Shown here: piece by piece, positions 41,560 to 52,492 of the stretch | Position numbering within the stretch: position 1 is the first letter of the stretch | Layout: each line of letters begins with the position of its first letter | NCBI RefSeq assembly: GCF_900188315.1 | Contig: NZ_LT897781.1 | Span: 1,364,001 to 1,428,000, forward strand | From: Marinobacter sp. es.042 | GTDB lineage: Bacteria; Pseudomonadota; Gammaproteobacteria; Pseudomonadales; Oleiphilaceae | Length of the DNA stretch: 64,000 nt | Direction of reading: 5' to 3' | The notes under the pieces: generated by a model | Databases searched by the model: none | Told to the model about the DNA's origin: nothing | Seen by the model: the letters and a program-made list of their open reading frames with translations, nothing else | Made by a program: the position numbers and the translations under genes

Positions 41560-42261
41560 ATGCGCATCACGAATTTCGCCCTACTACTGCTAATGTCTGG
41601 ACTGACCACACCGCTCCTGGCGGGAACGACGGCCGAACAGATTCAGAAAGCAACCCTGGCGTTTCTGGACAGCTTTGCGTCTGAACAGGCCGAACATGGC
41701 TACACCGTTTCCTTCGAACCCGGTTCCATCGACAGCCGCCTTGCTCTCGCCGAGTGCGAAAAGCCTTTGAATGTAGAGTTCAGCGGTGATCCATGGAAAA
41801 GCACCAGCCCGTCGTTGCAGGTAGCCTGCGAAGGAACCCGTCCATGGCGAATGTTTGTTACCGCTTCAGTCTCTATCCATGGGCCAGCCCTGGTGGCAGC
41901 GAGGCCACTCACGCGTGGAGAGCGAATAACCGAAGGGCTGCTTGCAAAGCAGTCTGTTGAAATCAATTCGTCCAGACGTGGGGTAATTACGGACTCGAAA
42001 CAGGCGATTGGCATGGAAGTGCGGCGCGCAGTGAATGCGGGATCGCTCGTTACACCAGACATGCTTTCGGCCCCGAATGCGGTCGAACGGGGCGATCATG
42101 TTATCATCACCGCCAAAACCGGCGGATTTTCAGTACGTTCCCGGGGCAAAGCCCTGGCAAGCGCCAGCGTTGGCGAACAGGTTCTGGTTGAGAACCTGCG
42201 CTCATCGCGCACGATAAGAGCCAGCGTTGTCGCGCCGGGCCACGTGGAGATTCCGATGTGA
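41560..42261 (+). CDS. flgA: flagellar P-ring assembly chaperone FlgA
   Basis: A 233-residue periplasmic chaperone for FlgI. The signal peptide MRITNFALLLLMSGLTTPLL ends before AGTT. The C-terminal SAF-type domain is complete: VAARPLTRGERITEGLLAKQ, then GMEVRRAVNAGSLVTPDML, then GDHVIITAKTGGFSVRSRGKAL (each in pieces under 20). An N-terminal ILK/PEP-like domain precedes it. It starts 188 bases after the cheV start on the opposite strand. Confidence 0.95.
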   Translation: MRITNFALLLLMSGLTTPLLAGTTAEQIQKATLAFLDSFASEQAEHGYTVSFEPGSIDSRLALAECEKPLNVEFSGDPWKSTSPSLQVACEGTRPWRMFVTASVSIHGPALVAARPLTRGERITEGLLAKQSVEINSSRRGVITDSKQAIGMEVRRAVNAGSLVTPDMLSAPNAVERGDHVIITAKTGGFSVRSRGKALASASVGEQVLVENLRSSRTIRASVVAPGHVEIPM

Positions 42262-42348
42262 GCCGTGTGCGGCAGAGGCTTGCCGGAGCGGCAAGTGAAT
42301 GCCGCAAAACCGGTCGTAAAAGCAGATGAAAAAAAGTGCTAAAAGTAC

Positions 42349-42375
42349 TAAAGGTTTTCGCGGCGCCGCCGTTAA
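42349..42375 (+). promoter_or_regulatory. sigma-28 (FliA) promoter of flgMN
   Basis: TAAAGGTT at 42349 and GCCGTTAA at 42368-42375 with exactly 15 bases between TAAA and GCCGTTAA, a near-perfect match to the flagellar sigma-28 consensus (TAAAGTTT, GCCGATAA). It lies 60 bases before the flgM start and 87 bases after flgA, so flgMN has its own class 3 promoter. Confidence 0.85.
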
Positions 42376-42434
42376 GAAGACATAAACTCGAGTAAGCGCT
42401 GCATTCGTGGCGCGACAGGCAAGCAGGTACAGAT

Positions 42435-42761
42435 ATGTCAGTTGACTTAAATGGAATTGGCCCCGGCCAGGTCAACACCCAGAGAACCACGGCCGACAAA
42501 AGCTCCGGCGCACAGAATACCCAGCCGGCATCCAACGAACAGGCAAAGACACAGGCCCAGGGGGCCCGTGGTGAGAACGTCAGCCTGAGCAATCAGGCCA
42601 AGAACCTGAAGCAGCTCGAACAAAAGCTGGGCGATTATCCGGAAATGGATGACGACCGCATCGAGCAGATCCGTTCCGCCCTTGAAAATGGCACGTACAA
42701 GATTGACGCCGAGAAGCTGGCCCAGAAAATGCTTGAGATGGATGAAAGCATTTTCGGGTGA
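42435..42761 (+). CDS. flgM: anti-sigma-28 factor FlgM
   Basis: A 108-residue protein that binds and inhibits FliA until it is exported by the finished flagellar hook. The N-terminal half is disordered and rich in Gln, Ala, Thr and Asn; the C-terminal half has the sigma-28-binding pattern MDDDRIEQIRSALENGTYKI then AEKLAQKMLEMD. It is the first gene of flgMN and sits behind its own sigma-28 promoter, so it is likely autoregulated by free FliA. Confidence 0.95.
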   Translation: MSVDLNGIGPGQVNTQRTTADKSSGAQNTQPASNEQAKTQAQGARGENVSLSNQAKNLKQLEQKLGDYPEMDDDRIEQIRSALENGTYKIDAEKLAQKMLEMDESIFG

Positions 42762-42768
42762 GTAGACC

Positions 42769-43239
42769 ATGGCCGCAATTGATGATTTGAAGACCCTTCT
42801 TTCCCAGGATATCAGCCAGCTTGAAACACTGGCTGACGTTCTCGGCAAGGAAAAGACCTGCCTTGCAAATTCTGACCTCCGCCAGCTGGACGCCCTGACC
42901 AGGGAGAAGAACGATCTCCTCGGAGCAGTCCGCGAACGCGCCAAACAGAAAATCCGAACGCTGGTACAGATGGGATATCGCCCCGAAAGTGGCGAGCCTT
43001 CCCGCTTTATCCGCAGCGCCGGCTTTTCGGATCTCTTCGAACTCTGGCAGGAAGCGGACCAGAAATTGCGAACCTGTCAGACGCTGAACCAGACCAATGG
43101 TCGCGTAATCAGCCACTTGCAAAAGCGTTTGTCGAGGCTCACCGATATTTTCCGCGGCGCCACCGGCCAGCAAAAGCTGTACGGTGCACAGGGTCAGCAG
43201 ACTTCGGTTTCAAGCAGCACGGTGCTCGCCAGCGCCTGA
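42769..43239 (+). CDS. flgN: flagellar export chaperone FlgN
   Basis: A 156-residue mostly helical chaperone for FlgK and FlgL. The family N terminus is seen in LLSQDISQLETLADVLGKE and LTREKNDLLGAVRERAKQK, with NQTNGRVISHLQKRLSRL near residue 105. It starts eight bases after flgM. The last 15 residues (Gln/Ser-rich) are the flexible tail usual for this family. Confidence 0.93.
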   Translation: MAAIDDLKTLLSQDISQLETLADVLGKEKTCLANSDLRQLDALTREKNDLLGAVRERAKQKIRTLVQMGYRPESGEPSRFIRSAGFSDLFELWQEADQKLRTCQTLNQTNGRVISHLQKRLSRLTDIFRGATGQQKLYGAQGQQTSVSSSTVLASA

Positions 43240-43247
43240 GCCCGGAC

Positions 43248-43272
43248 GCATGGCTCTGTAGAGCCATGCTTT
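43248..43272 (+). terminator. hairpin after flgN, probable terminator
   Basis: GCATGGCTCT pairs perfectly with AGAGCCATGC over a two-base loop and is followed by TTT. It lies between convergent flgN and the MshEN gene. The short T run makes termination on the plus strand likely but not certain. Confidence 0.55.
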
Positions 43273-43277
43273 CCACG

Positions 43278-44027
43278 TCATCGAGTGTAGATGGTCATCC
43301 GGGAGTCGGGATGAAACCGGATGTCGTGAATGCTCACGTTGCCCATTGAAGCTCCCTGGCCTCCCGTAACCCTTATATTGTCCATCCGGATTTCCTCGAT
43401 GCGCTCAGGGAACGCCAGCATCAGGGCGCCATCTTCTCTTACCCGATAACGTGGCTCCCCTTCACGATAGTGCACACCGGAAATGCTGAGATCTGAATCC
43501 AGGAAGTTCAGAACCGGCACGAAGATATTGGCGGAAAGCTTGAGACCTTCAATAACATCTGCGGATGCCTCGGTGCCTTGCTCCCCATTTCCTGCAGGGT
43601 TCTCCGCCATATTGCTGACAATACCGATGCGCTGCAGCAGGGTCGGATCGCCCTGACCGGAAATGGCCGCCAGCTCGGCTTCGCTCATGGGGGCAAAATT
43701 GCTTTTCTCATAAAGTTCTCCGGCTTCCAGCGTTGCCTGGGACGCCTCGGCCGAGTTGCTGGCCGCAAAGGTTACCAGGGGCTGGAACGGCAGAGTAACC
43801 GCTGTTACCAGGGCGGCAGCGTTGCGATAGCGGGACTGGTGCTTGAGGACACGGTGGAGCTCCTTGTCGCTGATCCAGCCCGCCTGGATGAATACCTCAC
43901 CCAGGCGCTGTCCGGTTTCACGCTGAAGTCTGAGGCCTTCGTTAACCTGCCCCTCTGACAGATACCCACGATTGATAAGCAATCGCCCGAGGCGTGATTT
44001 CTCTTCAAATCCCTGACGGATTCTCAC
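43278..44027 (-). CDS. MshEN-domain membrane protein, predicted cyclic-di-GMP receptor
   Basis: A 249-residue protein of unnamed type. Residues 12-35 and 41-64 are two 24-residue repeats separated by exactly five residues (RETGQ). Each has the MshEN pattern RLGxxLxxxG, a hydrophobic residue at 12, L/V at 17, L at 21 and Q at 24 (RLGRLLINRG...Q35; RLGEVFIQAG...Q64), the cyclic-di-GMP-binding motif known from MshE-type pilus ATPases. A membrane segment (about 70-89) follows. The rest (about 90-249) is outside the cytoplasm by simple topology, with LDSDLSISGVHY and GNVSIHDIRFHPDS and no domain I recognise. No ATPase is attached. It is convergent with flgN. A ligand-gated membrane sensor is inferred. 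Confidence 0.8.
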   Translation of the reverse strand: MRIRQGFEEKSRLGRLLINRGYLSEGQVNEGLRLQRETGQRLGEVFIQAGWISDKELHRVLKHQSRYRNAAALVTAVTLPFQPLVTFAASNSAEASQATLEAGELYEKSNFAPMSEAELAAISGQGDPTLLQRIGIVSNMAENPAGNGEQGTEASADVIEGLKLSANIFVPVLNFLDSDLSISGVHYREGEPRYRVREDGALMLAFPERIEEIRMDNIRVTGGQGASMGNVSIHDIRFHPDSRMTIYTR

Positions 44028-44245
44028 CCAGTGTCTCCTTTTAAACAGTGAAAACCGTACAACCCGGCCCGGCCAGTGTGATCCATGACTTCCGATATCG
44101 GGAAGGTTAGCCGATCACACAACTATGTGTGTGGATGCAGTACCCGTTTTACCATCTCCATCTGGTAAGATCTGGCACCTGATAACAGAATTCGCCGAAT
44201 TGTCGCAGGAAACACACCGGCTAATAACACGGAGAACGGCTGCAA
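44028..44245. other. gap upstream of ppiA
   Basis: About 220 bases between the divergent MshEN and ppiA genes. It must contain both promoters, but no convincing -35/-10 pair, sigma-28 or sigma-54 site was found on either strand. No small gene is supported. Confidence 0.4.
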
Positions 44246-44866
44246 ATGACAAACATGGTAAAACCCCTGAAAACTGTGACACCCGTATTGCTTATGGCAC
44301 TCACCCTGCTCATGCCGACTGCCGCGGTGCAGGCGCAAACCAATGAGCAGCCGGCCAGTGATCCACTTCCAAAGGTCCGCATGGTGACCAGTGAAGGCGC
44401 TATCGAGCTTCAGCTTCGCCCGGATGTTGCGCCCGAAACGGTCGACAATTTCCTGCAGTACGCCGAAGACGGTTTTTTCGACGGCACCATCTTCCACCGT
44501 GTCATACCCGGGTTCATGATCCAGGGCGGCGGTTTCACCCGGGATCTCTCCCGCAAGTCGACTCGCGCCCCTATCCGCAACGAAGCGAAAGAGACACTGC
44601 CCAACCTTCGTGGAACCATTGCGATGGCTCGCACCAGTGCGCCTGATTCCGCCACGTCCCAGTTCTTTATCAACCTTTCCGACAACGGGTTCCTGAACGC
44701 CGGAGTTCGCGGCCCGGGCTACGCGGTTTTTGGCAAGGTGACCGAGGGGATGGGCGTTGTCGATGCCATTGCCCGCAAACAGACCACCCGCAAACAGGGG
44801 ATGGCCGACGTGCCGGTTGAACCTGTGATCATCGAAACCGTCACCGTGGTCGACCCCGAAGGCTGA
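44246..44866 (+). CDS. ppiA: periplasmic peptidyl-prolyl cis-trans isomerase (cyclophilin)
   Basis: A 206-residue cyclophilin with an N-terminal signal peptide ([15 protein letters not shown] before Q and T). Core blocks are [21 protein letters not shown], then [28 protein letters not shown] and [12 protein letters not shown], with the catalytic Arg of FHRV and the Phe/Met set intact. It assists proline isomerisation during periplasmic protein folding. A second ATG nine bases on (44255) is an alternative start. mnmC begins four bases after the stop. Confidence 0.93.
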   Translation: MTNMVKPLKTVTPVLLMALTLLMPTAAVQAQTNEQPASDPLPKVRMVTSEGAIELQLRPDVAPETVDNFLQYAEDGFFDGTIFHRVIPGFMIQGGGFTRDLSRKSTRAPIRNEAKETLPNLRGTIAMARTSAPDSATSQFFINLSDNGFLNAGVRGPGYAVFGKVTEGMGVVDAIARKQTTRKQGMADVPVEPVIIETVTVVDPEG

Positions 44867-44870
44867 CACC

Positions 44871-46769
44871 GTGGACCGTGCTCCCCTGCCGCCCGGAATA
44901 GAGCCCGCTGAACTGGCTTGGCACGACGGTGTCCCGGAGTCCATCCGGTTCGGCGATGTCTACTTCAGCCGTGACAATGGTCTCGAGGAAACACGCTACG
45001 TTTTCCTGCAACACAACCAGTTGCCCGACCGTTTCGCACAGATTCCCGAGGGCGGCGATTTCGTTATTGCCGAAAACGGCTTTGGAACCGGCCTGAACTT
45101 TCTCGCTGCCTGGCAAGCCTGGCAGCGCCGCGCTCCGGCCCATTCGGCGACACTGCACTTCGTTTCCGTCGAACGTTTCCCCCTGACCCAGAAGGACCTG
45201 GCCCGGGCCCTGGCGCAGTGGCCCGAACTGACTGCGCTGGCCGACGAACTGCTTCTGCATTACCCGCCTCTGGTGCGCGGGGTACACAGGCTGGTTCTGG
45301 CCGGGGGGCAGGTTCGACTGACGCTGTTTTTCGGCGACATTACCGACGCCTGGCAATCCCTGGATTTTCAGGCCGACGCCTGGTTTCTGGACGGGTTCGC
45401 TCCGTCCCGCAACCCCGATATGTGGCTGGAAAACATCATCAACAAGATCCGTGCACACAGCAGGCCGGGCACAACTCTGGCGACCTTTACTTCCGTTGGC
45501 CGGATTCGTCGGGCTTTGATGGAGGCCGGATTCCGGATGGAAAAAACCGCCGGATACGGTCGCAAACGGGATATGCTGAAAGGCGTTCTTGTCTCGGAGA
45601 ACCCGGTACCCATCAAAACGGCTCCCACCGAACAACAGGAATCGATCGCAATCATCGGCGCAGGCATTGCCGGCTGCGCACTGGCAAGAAACCTGGCAGA
45701 CCGGGGCTACCCGGTAACACTGATCGACGCCCATGGCCCGGGTGCAGCAGCCTCCGGCAACGCCCAGGGCGCCCTCTATGTAAAGCTGGGCGTAGAGTTC
45801 AACGACCAGACCGAGCTGGCGCTCACATCCCTCACGTTCGCGCAGCGTTTCTACCACAACTGGCGCGACCAGCACTGGCATCCGACCGGCCTGCTACAGC
45901 TGGCCCACAACCCCCAGGAAGCGGACCGGCAGCGGAGGTTTCTCCAAAGGAACGACTATCCCCGGAGTGTCTTTTACCCGGTGACCCGGGAACAGGCCAG
46001 CGCCCTGACAGGCGTACCCACGGAATCCGGCGGGCTCTGGTTCCCCGGCAGTGGCTGGCTCGAACCCGCTAACCTTTGCAAGGAATTGGCGAACCACCCT
46101 TTGATATCCACGCTGTTCCATAGCGAGGTACACAATCTTCGGGTTTCGGACGGAACATGGAACATTTCGACGGGCGACAGGAGATCGATCACCGCCGACC
46201 GGGTAGTCATCTGCTCGGGCCACCTCAGCCCGGAGCTTATCCCGACAAAGGGTCGTTTCCGGCTGAAAGCCATTCGTGGCCAGGTTAGCCACCTGCCAAC
46301 CGCAGCTCTCAGAGGCCCAACGGCCGTTATCTGTGGGAAACGGTATCTCAACCCTGCGCTGGGCGAGTTTGCCGTAACCGGCGCAACCTTCGATCTACGC
46401 GACAACAACCCATCGCCCACCGTGGAAAGTCATAACGAGAACGTCGACGAACTCGGCTCGATGCTGCCTGCGGTGTTTTCCAATGAACGCGATGCGCTTC
46501 GCGGCGAGGAACTGAATGGCAGGGTTGCCTTCCGATGCACCACCCATGACTACCAGCCGGTGGCCGGAGCCGTTTTCGACGGCGAGAGCGGCTATCTCGA
46601 TAGCCTTTACCTGCTTACTGGCCTTGGCAGCAAAGGACTGACCTACGCACCGCTCCTGGCCGAATATCTGGCCGACTTGCTTACCGGACAACCTCTTTGC
46701 CTTCCCGCGAACCTGGCCACACGCGTTGAAACCAGACGCCTATTCCAGGCAGATATGATGGTTTCGTAA
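44871..46769 (+). CDS. mnmC: bifunctional tRNA mnm5(s2)U biosynthesis protein MnmC
   Basis: A 632-residue enzyme finishing mnm5s2U34 in tRNA wobble bases. The N-terminal half (about 1-240) is the SAM-dependent methyltransferase, with FGTGLNFLAAWQAW near residue 70 and the family block WFLDGFAPSRNPDMW near 165. The C-terminal half (about 260-625) is the FAD-dependent oxidoreductase removing the carboxymethyl group (IIGAGIAGCALARNLADRG, near 260). Both halves are intact. The start is GTG at 44871, four bases after ppiA. Confidence 0.95.
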   Translation: MDRAPLPPGIEPAELAWHDGVPESIRFGDVYFSRDNGLEETRYVFLQHNQLPDRFAQIPEGGDFVIAENGFGTGLNFLAAWQAWQRRAPAHSATLHFVSVERFPLTQKDLARALAQWPELTALADELLLHYPPLVRGVHRLVLAGGQVRLTLFFGDITDAWQSLDFQADAWFLDGFAPSRNPDMWLENIINKIRAHSRPGTTLATFTSVGRIRRALMEAGFRMEKTAGYGRKRDMLKGVLVSENPVPIKTAPTEQQESIAIIGAGIAGCALARNLADRGYPVTLIDAHGPGAAASGNAQGALYVKLGVEFNDQTELALTSLTFAQRFYHNWRDQHWHPTGLLQLAHNPQEADRQRRFLQRNDYPRSVFYPVTREQASALTGVPTESGGLWFPGSGWLEPANLCKELANHPLISTLFHSEVHNLRVSDGTWNISTGDRRSITADRVVICSGHLSPELIPTKGRFRLKAIRGQVSHLPTAALRGPTAVICGKRYLNPALGEFAVTGATFDLRDNNPSPTVESHNENVDELGSMLPAVFSNERDALRGEELNGRVAFRCTTHDYQPVAGAVFDGESGYLDSLYLLTGLGSKGLTYAPLLAEYLADLLTGQPLCLPANLATRVETRRLFQADMMVS

Positions 46770-46842
46770 TAAACTCCAGCTGAAGTTTCCGGTCAGACTG
46801 CCGATAACGACTGAAAGGGTGACATAGTCAGGGAGAGAACCC

Positions 46843-47475
46843 ATGTCCATTTACGTCAGCGAACCCGGCCGCCCGGTCGGAACGCGGCTACCGGAAACAT
46901 TCCGGGCAAGGCCCGTGGGTGATGTTACAGAGCTGGCAGAAACCCAGAAGATCAATCCTGGCCGAAGTGAGGCAACGGACGCCGAGTTCCAGCAGGCAGC
47001 CAATGCCGGTCGCTACAAAGCACTGGAGGAATACGGCGCGGCGGCCGCTGGCGAGCGCCGGGAAGACCGCCCGTATCTGCCGGTATCCAGCATCTCGTCG
47101 CAAACCCTGTATTCCGTTCCGGCGTCTGCAACCATTTCTGAGGCTTTAACCGTCATGGACGAGCACCAGGTGCATCACCTTGTGATCATGTCGGAAAACA
47201 ACGTTGCCGGCCTTGTCGATTTGCGTTGGCTCCTGGGCTGGCTTCACGAGAATGAAGCCGATGCCATGAGCCAGAGCCTGGTTCACATCGAGTTGCCCGC
47301 GTTCCTGACAGCCTCACCCGAAACCGATGCCCACCAGCTCGCCAGGCTCATGCTGGCCCACCAGCTCAACGCAGCCCTGGTGGTAGATGCAAAAGGCGCC
47401 GCCTCCGCAATTGTTACCAGCACGGACTACCTGCGACTTTACGCCAGCGCCGGCCGCCATCAGGGAACGGTGTAG
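46843..47475 (+). CDS. CBS-domain pair protein
   Basis: A 210-residue protein without a transmembrane segment. After about 80 residues of low-complexity linker (basic, Glu/Ala-rich), two CBS domains follow, about 85-145 (ISSQTLYSVPASATISEAL, VHHLVIMSENNVAGLVDLRW) and 150-210 (LTASPETDAHQLARLMLA, NAALVVDAKGAASAIVTS). CBS pairs bind adenosyl nucleotides and regulate partner proteins, but none is adjacent; the gene ends 12 bases from the convergent lipoprotein gene. The fused, unstructured N terminus is unusual. Confidence 0.85.
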   Translation: MSIYVSEPGRPVGTRLPETFRARPVGDVTELAETQKINPGRSEATDAEFQQAANAGRYKALEEYGAAAAGERREDRPYLPVSSISSQTLYSVPASATISEALTVMDEHQVHHLVIMSENNVAGLVDLRWLLGWLHENEADAMSQSLVHIELPAFLTASPETDAHQLARLMLAHQLNAALVVDAKGAASAIVTSTDYLRLYASAGRHQGTV

Positions 47476-47487
47476 TCCCAACGGCAT

Positions 47488-50238
47488 CTAATTCAGAGGC
47501 GTCAACAGTTCTCCCTCTGGACTGAAGAGAAGCACATACCAGTTGTTGCCGACTCGGGTTAATGCCGGTACTTCGTCATCCCGGTAGTTTTCGAGGTCCA
47601 GTATTGCAGAGTCATCGGACGCAAGCTGGTAGCGCCAGTTGTTTCTGAATTCCGATTCTTCATCTTCCGTCTCCGGTTCTGGAACCAGCGATACCCGGGC
47701 AGCGATGCCCTGCTCCATTCCGGACACCACACCGCCGCTGGCGAAGTCGCCGTTGGTGGTACCAGCCACAACTATGTCGTCATCGAAAGCAGCCAACCCA
47801 TGAAATGCCTCACTGGACTGGTCGTCTCCGTCATTCAGAGTGAAGGCCCGACTGATACTCCCAGCGGCTGAATATCCCAGCAGGAACCCGGCGGCACTGG
47901 AAAGTGCCTCCCTTTCCAGAACGGGCTCGTCCTCGTCCTGCTCCAGTACAGAATAGGATCCATCGCTGGCACCAATCAGCCAGAGCGTGCTGCCGGTATA
48001 CAGTCCGTTGGAAACCGGTTCATCGCCAGTGGTGCCAACCTGTTTGACATCAAGTTCGCTGGTGGCACTGGAGGCGTTAAAGAAGAAGGCATCAATGCCG
48101 CCGATGACTGAAGCGCCTTCCACAGATCCCGCGGCCGAACCGAACAACCCGGGGTTCACAGATTCTGTGCTGCCGCCGGCAACGCGGTCATCGGCTGCTG
48201 AGCCGGCCTGACGGGTCCAGGCAACCGCAGGCTGCTGTGTATTGCCGTCCAGTTCGGTATCGATTCGCTGCAGGAAGCTGTCCCTGCCGCCAGATCCCTG
48301 CTGCTGATCAAACACACCTTCCGTTTCCCCGGCCAGGATGACATAGCCGGTGTCCCGGTTGATTCCGGCCCAGCGGACCTGATCATCAGCACCCGTTCCG
48401 GTCCGGATGGTCCAGGTGGGAACGTATTCGCCACCGTTGGTGGCGGAATCAAACCAGTAAAGCGATGTCACTGAATCCAGACCGCCCAGACCGGACGTTC
48501 CCGCCACCGACTGATCAGTGCTGTAGGCAACGACAAATTCGAACCGGTCCACCTTGGTCCCACCCTGGGTCACCTTCCGCTGCACCACGTTAATGACCGG
48601 ATCCGGTGCGATCAGGCTGTCACTCGCAGAGGATATGTCAACCTGCTGCAACTGGTTGCCTCGTTGGTCAAAAATCCGCACCAGCACCCTGTCGTTATCC
48701 TGGGTGTCGTAGCCGGCAACGAACAGCCTGCCGTCATGGCCCATCGAGATGTCTGTGGCCATAAAGCCGTCGCCAGGGTTCAGAGCGAGCGGAGACGTCA
48801 GCTCGTTGAGGCTGACCCGGATCAGGTTTTCAGCCTCCGCCCTGGCATAATCCTCGCGACCGGTCTGGAAGTTCTCGTTGAGGCCCAGCAGGATAAACCG
48901 GTCGCTGAAGGCCGGGTTGGTATAGCCGGCCTCCGGTACCCGAATCCGGAAAGGCACTTCATCGGTCCCTTCAGAAAAAATCAGTTCGTCATTCTCAACC
49001 CAGTTTCCGTCTTCCAGTCGCTCGATAACGAACTCGGAGTCAAGACGTGCGGTGGAGTCTTCGGTGTGGCTGAGCTTCGCAAAAATATCCCGGTCTCTGT
49101 CTCCTGAGAGTCTCGCGACGTATTCGCGCACAGCACCCACGTTCAGCGTATCCCTGCCGCCACCGTTTACAGTTTCCAGCGACAGAACCGGCTCGTTGTC
49201 CTGAATGGACAAATTGGTAACGACACCACCGTTACCGCTGCCAAGACCGGCCAGACCGGATCGCACCTCTGTCAGGGCCAGGCGAAGGGATTCGACGGGC
49301 TCGGCAAAACTGTCCTCGACCACCTCCAATGGCAGATAGCACTCGGTAATACCCGGCTCAAGTGTGATCACGCCGCGCGTATAGAAGCCCTGTTCATCAA
49401 GCTCATAGTCGATATAGTCCAGCTCGCTTTCCCCCGTCTCATCGCGAGGCAATGAACTGTTGCTGCCCAACCCGACAATGTCCGTGCCGAGGATGGCATC
49501 CCCCGCATTGGAGGCACTGTGATCGCAGTTCTGGTGTGGAGGCGAGAATCCGACGTCGCAGCTGGATGCGTCATAGTCAGACAAAAGCTCAAAGGCTACC
49601 GCTACCCGGGTTACCGACGGTTGATCCAGGGTAACCTTGACGAAGACGCGGCGCGTCGGAAGTGTCAGCTCCCTGGTACCGGATACGGAGCCGTCATCGC
49701 TGTAGAGATTGATGGTAACGCTGTGCTCACCCTCGGTTTCAAGATTGGGCAAGGTACATTGTTCACGGTTACTGGCAGGGATTTCCGGGCTTTCACCTTC
49801 CGTAAACGGCTCTGCATCCAGAGACATGACATTGTATTTCACATCAATATCGAACGGCTGGGCGCCGGCCATGCGGCCGTCGGTTGTTACCAGATTGATG
49901 CCTTCGGTCTTGCCCAAATCCGCTTCTCCTCGACTACCGCCGGTGAGACCGGGGACACCGCGCATAATGATGCCCTGACGGGCCTTGTTACTGGTGTCCT
50001 CGAGCGCCAGCCAGGACGGCGCATTGGTCAGGGAATAGTCAAGGATATCTTCGCCACCGTAGGCCCCGAAGTTGTAGAAGTATTCAACACCGAGATAGGC
50101 GAACACCGGGGGTACGCCAAGGATTGTGGGCTGGTCGGGATCCTTTTCCGTCTTGCACGCAGCAAGCCCCAGTGAAAGCAGGGCCAGAACGGCAAGTTGG
50201 CGAACAGGATGAATGCGGGAGTGAAAATCGGCGCCCAT
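47488..50238 (-). CDS. large outer-membrane lipoprotein, Ig/Calx-beta-like and beta-propeller-like regions
   Basis: A 916-residue secreted lipoprotein. The signal peptide ends in GLAAC, lipidated Cys at residue 28; Lys at +2 favours outer-membrane sorting. In order: a putative-Ig-like domain (about 30-130, ILGVPPVFAYLGVEYFYN), two Calx-beta-like regions (about 170-330 and 340-480, CYLPLEVVEDSFAEPVESLR is the type motif), then about 490-900 with repeated blades such as GRLFVAGYDTQDNDRVLVRI and DTGYVILAGETEGVFDQQ, recalling SBBP/beta-propeller repeats. It is very acidic, fitting secretion in a marine or halophilic species and perhaps calcium binding. No enzyme motif was seen. It could serve adhesion or matrix binding; nearby genes give no clue. 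Confidence 0.75.
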   Translation of the reverse strand: MGADFHSRIHPVRQLAVLALLSLGLAACKTEKDPDQPTILGVPPVFAYLGVEYFYNFGAYGGEDILDYSLTNAPSWLALEDTSNKARQGIIMRGVPGLTGGSRGEADLGKTEGINLVTTDGRMAGAQPFDIDVKYNVMSLDAEPFTEGESPEIPASNREQCTLPNLETEGEHSVTINLYSDDGSVSGTRELTLPTRRVFVKVTLDQPSVTRVAVAFELLSDYDASSCDVGFSPPHQNCDHSASNAGDAILGTDIVGLGSNSSLPRDETGESELDYIDYELDEQGFYTRGVITLEPGITECYLPLEVVEDSFAEPVESLRLALTEVRSGLAGLGSGNGGVVTNLSIQDNEPVLSLETVNGGGRDTLNVGAVREYVARLSGDRDRDIFAKLSHTEDSTARLDSEFVIERLEDGNWVENDELIFSEGTDEVPFRIRVPEAGYTNPAFSDRFILLGLNENFQTGREDYARAEAENLIRVSLNELTSPLALNPGDGFMATDISMGHDGRLFVAGYDTQDNDRVLVRIFDQRGNQLQQVDISSASDSLIAPDPVINVVQRKVTQGGTKVDRFEFVVAYSTDQSVAGTSGLGGLDSVTSLYWFDSATNGGEYVPTWTIRTGTGADDQVRWAGINRDTGYVILAGETEGVFDQQQGSGGRDSFLQRIDTELDGNTQQPAVAWTRQAGSAADDRVAGGSTESVNPGLFGSAAGSVEGASVIGGIDAFFFNASSATSELDVKQVGTTGDEPVSNGLYTGSTLWLIGASDGSYSVLEQDEDEPVLEREALSSAAGFLLGYSAAGSISRAFTLNDGDDQSSEAFHGLAAFDDDIVVAGTTNGDFASGGVVSGMEQGIAARVSLVPEPETEDEESEFRNNWRYQLASDDSAILDLENYRDDEVPALTRVGNNWYVLLFSPEGELLTPLN

Positions 50239-50382
50239 GAAAAAATCCGTTTCAATCGTTGTTGTTATGGCAGCGACCGCCCGGATGAAACATGAACACC
50301 GGGCGGTTTACACACCGTTACAGAACAACGCCATGGTAGCCAATTTGATACACAGGGGATCTGCGCGAGTTCTCAGATTCGG

Positions 50383-52479
<2,097 letters not shown>

Positions 52480-52492
52480 TTACCGCCTGGTT

